NCBI GenBank assembly: GCA_028554795.2
Contig: CM068835.1
Span: 30,630,311-30,694,310, forward strand
Reading direction: 5' to 3'
From: Sinohyriopsis cumingii
Taxonomy: Eukaryota > Mollusca > Bivalvia > Unionida > Unionidae
DNA length: 64,000 nt
Each line of letters starts with the position of its first letter. Within the stretch, counting starts at the first letter, position 1. Under the pieces are notes generated by a model, which saw only the letters and a list, made by a program, of their open reading frames with translations, ran no database searches and was not told where the DNA came from. Positions 57,503 through 64,000 of this stretch are shown piece by piece. The position numbers and the translations under genes are program-made.

Positions 57503-59200
57503 GGGGCTCTGTTATAATACAACCCTATTCCCATGAAACGAAGACAAGTACCACACTGTCCTTGGCATATTCTATACTTAGATACATAAATAAAACCTCT
57601 CCCGCGTGAAACCCTCCATGATCCACACGTTTTGTGGATTTTTCCTGAAAATATTCTCTGATCCGTATCAAATTCTTGCCAATGACGTATTGTTTAAAAA
57701 GAAGCCAAATGGTTATCTTTGCACAGGTATTGGCGTAAAATGTTCGCGCTATTAATGAAATTATACAATGGTGGCACTCGGCCCGACTGAAGAGCCATGT
57801 AGTTACGTTGTTATCGCTATCAAATACTTGGTTCCACCCAAGACCCTCGATTTTATTCTGCGATTTTCTTCTTTAAAGGCACACGACCATACTATATGGC
57901 TTGTTTTACTCCTGAGATATGTTTCTATTTATCAAGCCGTAATTGACGTTTCTGCGTTGTACCGAACTGAAGTTAACCGCTCCGATGGCCTAGTGGTTGG
58001 AGCGTCCACCTCAGATGCGGTAGGTCGTGGGTTACATCCCCGGTCGAGTCATATTAAAGACTTGCAAAAATGGTACTAACAGCTGCCTCGCTTGGTGCCC
58101 AACATTAAGAGGTTAGTGTTAGTGCTGGTCAGCCTGGTGTCAGGATAATGTGACTGGGTGGAATATCATGCTACGCGTCTGCGGCATGATGCCCCAGTGC
58201 TAGAAAACACTATAAACTGCCACACTGCAGAAATCTTAGCGATATGACTGAAAAAGTGTTAAAGTTATTTACGGGCTACGAAACGTGCGATATTCGCGAA
58301 TTTTGCCAGCCGGGACAATGCCGTGATCATGTGACAACCGGAGAAAAGAGTTACATATACCTCTCTACGATACATCCCTTCTTTAATTACACAACAGTGG
58401 TAGATGCAAAAGTAAGTTTTTACTTACCATTAACTCGATTCAGCTTTAGGAATCCTGTTCCGTGGAAGAATTAGACATCGTCTTCTTCACTGCACACTTC
58501 GTATACAAATGACTCTTATTTTCAAAACATGTACACTATGGGACACACATGTCAACGGCGAAATATGATTGGCTCAAAAGGTTATACTTTAATGTATAAT
58601 CTCATTAATTTAACACATTCAAATGATTCCTAACATGATGCGATCATGTTATTACCTATTTTTGCCTGGGTGCGAATAGTCTACATCGTGAAACGGTTCT
58701 CTGATGCATGTATGTTATTTAATTAAAAACGGCTCATACAGAGGTTAAGTACTTTTTCTGCTACTGCCGATAGAGGATGTACAGCTAGTAATGGGAATGA
58801 GCAGACTTTGTCGCGAATGGAAGCCTTGACAAAGACTCTCAGTGCATCATTTTTCTGTTTAATAATCAAAGACGTCTAATTCTCTGACGATTCTTCTATT
58901 CTTTGTCTTTCTAGAACTGTGTGTATGAAATCATCTGGAAGGGTGTCTTCATCATCTCTTTCTGCCTTGTCCTTGCTGTGGCATCAGGGAAGCAGGAATG
59001 CCTGGCTTATCAGCGTCCAGTACATTTACAGTAGTTTCTCATCGGCTCAAAAGGTCTTTTCCAGTTTGAAGCCACACGTTTTTGACTGCTCTCAAGGAGG
59101 CGTCTTTGGGGTTTTGTTGTGCGACCGCGTCATCTTGATTGCAAAAGGTCAAATGACTCAGTTTTAAACGCCATGGTCCCCTATATATAAATGTAAGGTA
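57503..59200. other. Host DNA with a SINE and weak coding remnants
   Basis: Apart from the SINE at 57981-58255 no gene is certain. On the minus strand around 58877-58980 an acidic tail (DDEDTLPDDFIHTVLERQRI) ending in a stop looks coding, but no start or splice site could be fixed. Confidence 0.4.
57981..58255 (+). mobile_element. tRNA-derived SINE
   Basis: The head contains a box-A-like TGGCCTAGTGGTTGGAGCG and a box-B-like GGTCGTGGGTTACATCCCC, followed by a body shared with the minus-strand copy at 20409-20660 and ending near 'gcgatatgactgaaaa'. It does not fold as an intact tRNA and is followed by repeat sequence, so it is a SINE and not a tRNA gene. Confidence 0.8.
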
Positions 59201-59211
59201 AGTTCCTTCCC

Positions 59212-59220
59212 TATATAAAG
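59212..59220 (+). promoter_or_regulatory. TATA box TATATAAAG
   Basis: A strong TATA element 60 bases before the ATG at 59272. A second one (TATATATAAA) lies 30 bases upstream at 59182. Confidence 0.5.
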
Positions 59221-59271
59221 GGCCAGTGTCTTTCTTCAAAGTATCCATTTCACTCTCAATCCTACATTAAG

Positions 59272-59740
59272 ATGGAAGAGCCAACACATAGAACTTCTGA
59301 TCAAAACTTTGCGAGGTATCATACGAAAGTTTTCTTCAGAGAAGCCGACGGACTACTCCCCCTCATTTCGAGAATAAAGTCAAGATACTTGCTATATCTG
59401 TCAGAAGAAAGGATGTTGATCTTCATAGTGTCCACAACGTCAAAGCAAGACAGGTGTTAAGAGAGATAATAGTCAAGATATATGTTATCATTGTCGAGAG
59501 AAAAGTCACTGGTCTTCAGACTGTCCTAAGAAAAAAGAGAAACGATTCTAGAAACAACAGGAACAGGAGGAGAGAGTTTCAGAACATAAAGAAGAAGAAT
59601 CCTTCGAACAGGAGGAAGAACCCACACCCACCCAGAAAGAGAAAAAAAAGTAGACGAGACGAAAGTGGGGAAGAAGAAGAGGAGAAAAAACCTATGGTAG
59701 TGAAATTAAAGAAATTTAAGAAAAGGAGAGATTGATAGGA
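59272..59740 (+). pseudogene. Broken intronless gene with a CCHC zinc knuckle, origin unknown
   Basis: Coding sequence starts at ATG 59272 and changes frame at least twice. About 59471-59540 encodes a zinc knuckle, CYHCREKSHWSSDC (Cx2Cx4Hx4C), followed by a lysine run. A glutamate-rich tail follows (EEEEEKK also appears in another frame near 59660). Zinc knuckles are typical of gag-like or viral nucleic-acid-binding proteins, but I do not recognise the rest. It lies in the same compact stretch as the next two entries. Confidence 0.45.
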
Positions 59741-59879
59741 AAAAAGAAGCTAATGAACTTTTTAAAGCGATGTGTTGTTAAATTTTCTTGTAATTTGTAT
59801 CAGAAAATAGACTAGAAAGAAAAACGTAAATGTCTCTTGGTTTTGATTTTTATAATAATAAGGACCTATACTTATGCAC

Positions 59880-60656
59880 TCACACACGTACATCATGGGA
59901 AAAAAGGGATTTCAGTTTTATTTGATTTTGGCAAACGTTGAGAAGTCTGTTTGTGAGAGAAGTGTGTGACCCTGAAAAGGACGGTTGAGTGTTTGTTTCT
60001 TTAACAAACTCAGGAACGGGGGGGGGGTAATGCACTTTAGCTGCCTTATCCCTTTGCCACAGCCAAGGCATACTTCCGTACCTGCTACTGTCGATGATTT
60101 GGTAGAAATCACTAGTGTTGGTATCTCAAGCGTAGTGTGAGTGTTGACAGGGTTGAACTGTTTGTCCCGAGAAGGTCTTTTTCTCTTGGGTCGTATTAAA
60201 GAGGTCTGATGCATTTATTTCGGCCTCCATAACTCTGCCAAAAATCTTAAGAATATAGTCACCGTTTGACTTTCACTGTCCTCCTTCTCTCCTAGACCTT
60301 GTTTCTTCTTTGCTTCTTCTTCCTGTCGTTTTCTTCTTGCCTCTTCTTCTACTCACTTTTGCTGGTGAATGAGAAAGGCTTGTTGTGCTTCTTTCTGCTG
60401 CTGCAAAAGTTTCTCCAATTCTTCATTCCTCGCTCTGTTTAAAATCTTCGACATATGGTAAGGAAGGAGAAGGCGGTGAAGGTACTGGTACAGGAACAAA
60501 TTTTTGTGAAGAAGAGAGAAAATCCACTAAGTCCAAATTAAAATCGTTCTCTTCTGGAAGTAGTTCTTTGTTAGCTTTGGTAGCCGCTTCTATGTCATCA
60601 GCCCTCGTCTTCACAGCCACTGCATCTGAATTCATCGTCTTCTTAGTTTCCGTCAT
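59880..60656 (-). pseudogene. Broken intronless gene, coiled-coil and proline-rich, origin unknown
   Basis: It starts at ATG 60656 (MTETKKTMNSDAVAVKTRAD), 49 bases after a minus-strand TATATAGG at about 60705-60712. The opening part is followed by a proline-rich stretch (VPVPVPSPPSPSLP). A glutamine/glutamate/arginine-rich coil follows (EKLLQQQKEAQQAF) after a stop or frame change. The end, with a CLGCGKG and a basic RPKRKRP motif, is split at a G run near 60018-60027. It looks like one protein of roughly 260 residues with two or three breaks. Function unknown. Confidence 0.45.
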
Positions 60657-60831
60657 GTTCTAACTCTGTCGCATTGATTCACTGCGCGCAGACACTAGCG
60701 CACCTATATAATGAATGTGACATCACAGGTAACTCTCTCTGATTGAAGATAGACTCCGCACTGTGACTGAATTTTGTAACGCATGTTGGAATTGGTGAAC
60801 GAAGTCAATCCATTTCAATTGGCTCTTCCAC

Positions 60832-60839
60832 TATAAATA
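60832..60839 (+). promoter_or_regulatory. TATA box TATAAATA
   Basis: Lies 88 bases before the small open frame at 60920. It is the third TATA element within 1.6 kb in this stretch. Confidence 0.45.
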
Positions 60840-60919
60840 AGCGCGCTTCACCTCATTCCATTCACCTGGTCTTGTCACAAGATTTGGGCTAACGTAGAAT
60901 CGTCTACCTCATACCGTTG

Positions 60920-61114
60920 ATGCTGTTCAACCCAGTCTATCCCATGTATGTCAAATCATCATGGGCTATCACCAACATCACAAATACAGTCCTTTGGAAA
61001 CGAAGGATCTATGTGGAGTGGCAAGGCTGTCTGAAGCGAGTCTTAATCTACGGTCCAGATGTCAGACGAAATTTGAGGAAGAGAAGAAGACCCGTGCGAT
61101 GTACTCTATGTTAA
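60920..61114 (+). CDS. Small basic hypothetical protein behind a TATA box
   Basis: Sixty-four residues from ATG 60920 with an arginine-rich C-terminus (RRNLRKRRRPVRCTLC). No family recognised. The TATA box at a normal distance and the basic tail are the only support; it may be chance. Confidence 0.3.
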   Translation: MLFNPVYPMYVKSSWAITNITNTVLWKRRIYVEWQGCLKRVLIYGPDVRRNLRKRRRPVRCTLC

Positions 61115-61259
61115 CTGGATAGCGTTAACATAAAAACCAAAAACCCATTTCACGGCCACTCATATGTCTCAAAAAGATGCATATTTTCTCTTGCCTAAAA
61201 TTAAATCTATGTCTGTGTGATAGATCTATGTCTCTATACATACTTATATGGCTATCTCT

Positions 61260-61560
61260 CTGTTGTATTTGTCCCTACCTAGAGTAGCGCATATTCAGGT
61301 CAGCCACTTGCAACACAGTTCCTAACTGCTCCACCCAACTGAGGCCAGCCACTTGCAATAGTGTTGCCATTGTTTCCACAGTGTCTAGTACCATGATGTC
61401 ACGCGTCTCCTATTCCCCTTGTCGCTATACAGACCAAATCCTTTGTCGCTAGGTTAAATTCCCCTTGTCGCTATACAGACCCCAGTACGTTAAATTTCCC
61501 ATTGTCACCAAAGTGCAAACACCCAGATTTAACACTAAGTTCGCATTGTCGCTAATTCGC
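61260..61560. repeat. Short direct repeats with 'ttgtcgctatacagacc'
   Basis: Two exact copies of 'ccttgtcgctatacagacc' and several partial ones, preceded by a twofold 'cagccacttgcaa' repeat. No coding sequence. Confidence 0.6.
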
Positions 61561-61599
61561 CCGCACATAATACTCTCATGACAAGTAGTAGCGTTGAGA

Positions 61600-61770
61600 C
61601 AGTTAAACCCAAATTAAATTATAACCCAAATTAAATTAAACCCAGATTAAATTAAATGTCGATTAAATTAAACCCAAATTAAATTAAAATCAGATTAAAT
61701 TATGCCTATTATAAATTAAATCCAGATTAAATTAAGCCCAAATTAAATTCAACCCAAATTAAATGAAAAC
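61600..61770. repeat. 16-20 bp AT repeat
   Basis: About nine imperfect copies of an 'aacccaaattaaatta' unit. Confidence 0.85.
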
Positions 61771-61779
61771 ATAGAGACA

Positions 61780-63010
61780 ATCAATAACGAAATAGATAGG
61801 CAAGAGGATGTACAAAATATTGCATTGTTTGATAGAACTGGAGCATTAACAGGGAAAGAAGAAATTTGAAACTACTTTCTACAAGAAAACTAAACTTTTA
61901 TGACGATGCGATACAAATTTCTAACTGAACCGAGTCAGACGTTTATAGATAACATCGAATCAATGTCAAGAAAAAATCCTTATGACTAAACATTATCACC
62001 TGGTCAAGCTTACGTTATAGTTAAAGAAATAGAAGTTATGTAGAACATTGTTTCTTGAAGCCAGAATTTCGCTAATGGAATTGTTAACAGTTATGGTTTT
62101 AATTATGCTTCAGTACCTTTTTTGATAAACTGTGGATGCTTTGGAAAAATAAGTAATTCAGCAAATAAAGAAAGCAGTGTTACAATTATTTTAACTTGTA
62201 CATAACATTGTAAAACATAAAATTTAGATTGGATTAGAGATAATCATAGTTCTACTTTATGGAATGAATCCACAAAATGAATTAGAATACTTATAGAATC
62301 AACGATGTACTGTCTGGAAGAAAACAATACGTGCATGTTAGGAAGAATATGATTATTTAAACATGGCAAAATAATTAAAATTTGTTATTAATAAGTGCAG
62401 CAAATGCCTTCAGCATCATCAGTGCTTGGGGGAGTAGTAGGTAAAGATATAGTACTTACTGGAAGCCACCATCTGGTCAAAATTATTTGAACCTAATAGA
62501 TCAAGTGAATAAAGAATTAGACATACCATCCAGTGGAAGAGTTTTGTGGAAAATCTGTTGAGTTCAGGAAAAACATTAATGACACTGGCTTGCATGAAAG
62601 GAAGATTGAGAGACGGTATACGGAGAATGATGATGTTAGTCATGATTTTGTTGTCATAATATTAGGAAAATCTTCAAAACCACGTCAACCAATATTAAAT
62701 ATTTTCTACCAATCAACTTACGATCAAGTAAAATACGAATACCTTTTCACTGATTACTTGTGATGCGTATTATTGTACATGTTACTCACACAGTTCTGTA
62801 GAGAATGGTTCTTTTTTTATCACAATAACTACTAGAATGTCAACATACGATGAACACGTAACTCCTAGCACGAGAAAATATTGCATTTCTTTTGTCATAG
62901 CAGCATCAAACCAAATCGTAAATTACAAGATTTTGTGTCAGTCAACGGCTAAGTCTAAATGTAATTATTGTAATACGTAGTTTTCCCATATTGCTTGACA
63001 CGAGTTGAAA
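61780..63010 (+). pseudogene. Decayed coding sequence of unknown family
   Basis: Between 61780 and about 62250 one main frame reads protein-like sequence with scattered stops (IALFDRTGALTGKEEI, KFLTEPSQTFIDNIESMS, LSPGQAYVIVKEIEV, GFNYASVPFLINCGCFGK). From 62533 to 62763 another open frame gives a 76-residue piece (MEEFCGKSVEFRKNI, YTENDDVSHDFVVIILGK). Near 62950 a CNYCNT phrase is seen. The spacing suggests an old virus- or transposon-derived gene or genes. I cannot name the family. Confidence 0.4.
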
Positions 63011-64000
63011 GTAGATACGCGCAATGAGGTAGTAAGCAGTTTGAATGTGTAACATCTCCCTCTTAGTAAGAGGGGTGGTTAATTGGATTTGTCTGGCGTT
63101 ATCTTGAGGATGACCTTCCTTGTTATTATAGCTCGACGGGAGTGAGAGAAGAATAGAATTTCAACAGAGAACGGAGTGAGAATACTGGGAAGAAATAAAG
63201 CGACGTGAACCCCTTTGACAAGAAAATAACAAATTTAATCAGGACAAATTAATAACGGCAATTCCAATTCAAGTTAGATTATAACAATAGAATTTAACAG
63301 GAGTGTCTAATTTGGATTTATTTCATCATCATAACGAGAGGTGAAAAGAGCGCAATGTCCACTATTGGTTTGCATCACCTTCCTCTCTTGACCTTATATC
63401 AACGTCTACTATTTCATCCTTCCGAAGCTCTATGCTTTTCTCCTTCATGGACTTCCCGGTCCTTTTATTCTGACCTCGTCCTTCTTTTCCTCAGACTTCT
63501 GTCTTCAGACTATCCCGTCTCTCTCCCAGAAAGCTGTTCCTTAAAGACAAAATGACCCCTAAATTTCCGTATACCCCACTCTCTAGACGTACATGAAATT
63601 CCCCTACGTTACGCAGAGCATGTTGGCTGTCCACACACTGCGGAAATTCTGACTTAGTACGGTAGTACATTGACCTCGCTTGCAGCGGTAAGTCTTAAAT
63701 TACCACGTGAGCGTCAATCGAATATTACCGTATTCTTTTACATTTGCTACTACATGTTTGATTACTATTGCAAGAAATTCACAAATTGTAACTCACAGCA
63801 GTCCTTAACCTACAAGATTATTCAAACATTACAAAATCAGATATAATTAGTTAAGTATCTTTAAATCACGATAATCTGTATCGTCCTAACAAACAAAGGA
63901 AGGTATTTCATAATACCTTATGAAATCCTACACATATGAACATTTGGATCGCATGCAAACAATTCTACCAGTGAACTAACAACGGTAAAATTAAAAGGTA
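63011..64000. other. Host DNA, nothing recognised
   Basis: No exon, repeat family or RNA gene could be supported. A 66-codon open frame at 63355 is serine/leucine-rich and not convincing. Confidence 0.5.

Noticed and set aside
57981..58055. A tRNA gene
   Set aside because: Box A- and box B-like sequences are present, but the arms do not pair as a tRNA and the sequence runs on into a repeated SINE body.

Overview
The window is animal nuclear DNA, AT-rich and full of minisatellites, with spliced host exons. A bivalve or other mollusc fits best, but that rests on the general look of the repeats and is an inference. It carries two related Maverick/Polinton (adintovirus-like) DNA viruses/transposons. 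One looks complete and recently inserted; the other is a decayed deletion derivative.

Host part (1-31693). Eight coding exons on the minus strand (30541 down to 4217) form the 5' half of an ARHGAP1-type (p50RhoGAP) gene: start codon, acidic N-terminus, then most of the BCH/Sec14-like lipid-binding domain. The RhoGAP domain must lie left of the window. All eight exons join in frame with consensus splice sites. The introns are loaded with tandem repeats (36, 40, 47, 48, 55 and 112 bp units). One of them is made of copies of an exon end together with its splice donor.

Intact element (31702-46758, about 15.06 kb). It has about 240-bp terminal inverted repeats that match except for the length of one G run, an 8-bp flanking direct repeat, and a full virion and replication gene set. 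In order: a K/E-rich protein, a pVI-like minor virion protein, the double-jelly-roll major capsid protein, a pX-like protein, an adenain-like cysteine protease, a coiled-coil fibre, a membrane protein and the penton (all +). Then a small helical protein, an HNH endonuclease and a zinc-ribbon protein (-). Then a fused family-B polymerase/SF1 helicase (+), an rve integrase, a phospholipase A2 and a DUF5679-type zinc ribbon (-), and finally the packaging ATPase (+). Together these cover entry (fibre, PLA2), capsid, maturation, packaging, replication and integration. Odd points are two places where the reading frame seems to need a shift (pX tail/protease start, fibre head), a helicase fused to a polymerase with a reduced motif C, and loss of a C-terminal HNH domain that the older copy still has.

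Decayed element (49040-57502, about 8.5 kb). It has the same orientation and gene order but lacks the whole capsid block. The polymerase/helicase gene has lost its catalytic core in frame and the integrase has lost its central Asp. About 1.7 kb of AT-rich repeat sequence has been gained. It lies only 2.3 kb downstream of the intact element.

Right end (57503-64000). There is a tRNA-derived SINE, then a compact stretch with three TATA boxes leading short intronless, partly broken reading frames (one with a CCHC zinc knuckle) that I cannot assign. Short AT repeats and further decayed coding sequence of unknown origin follow.
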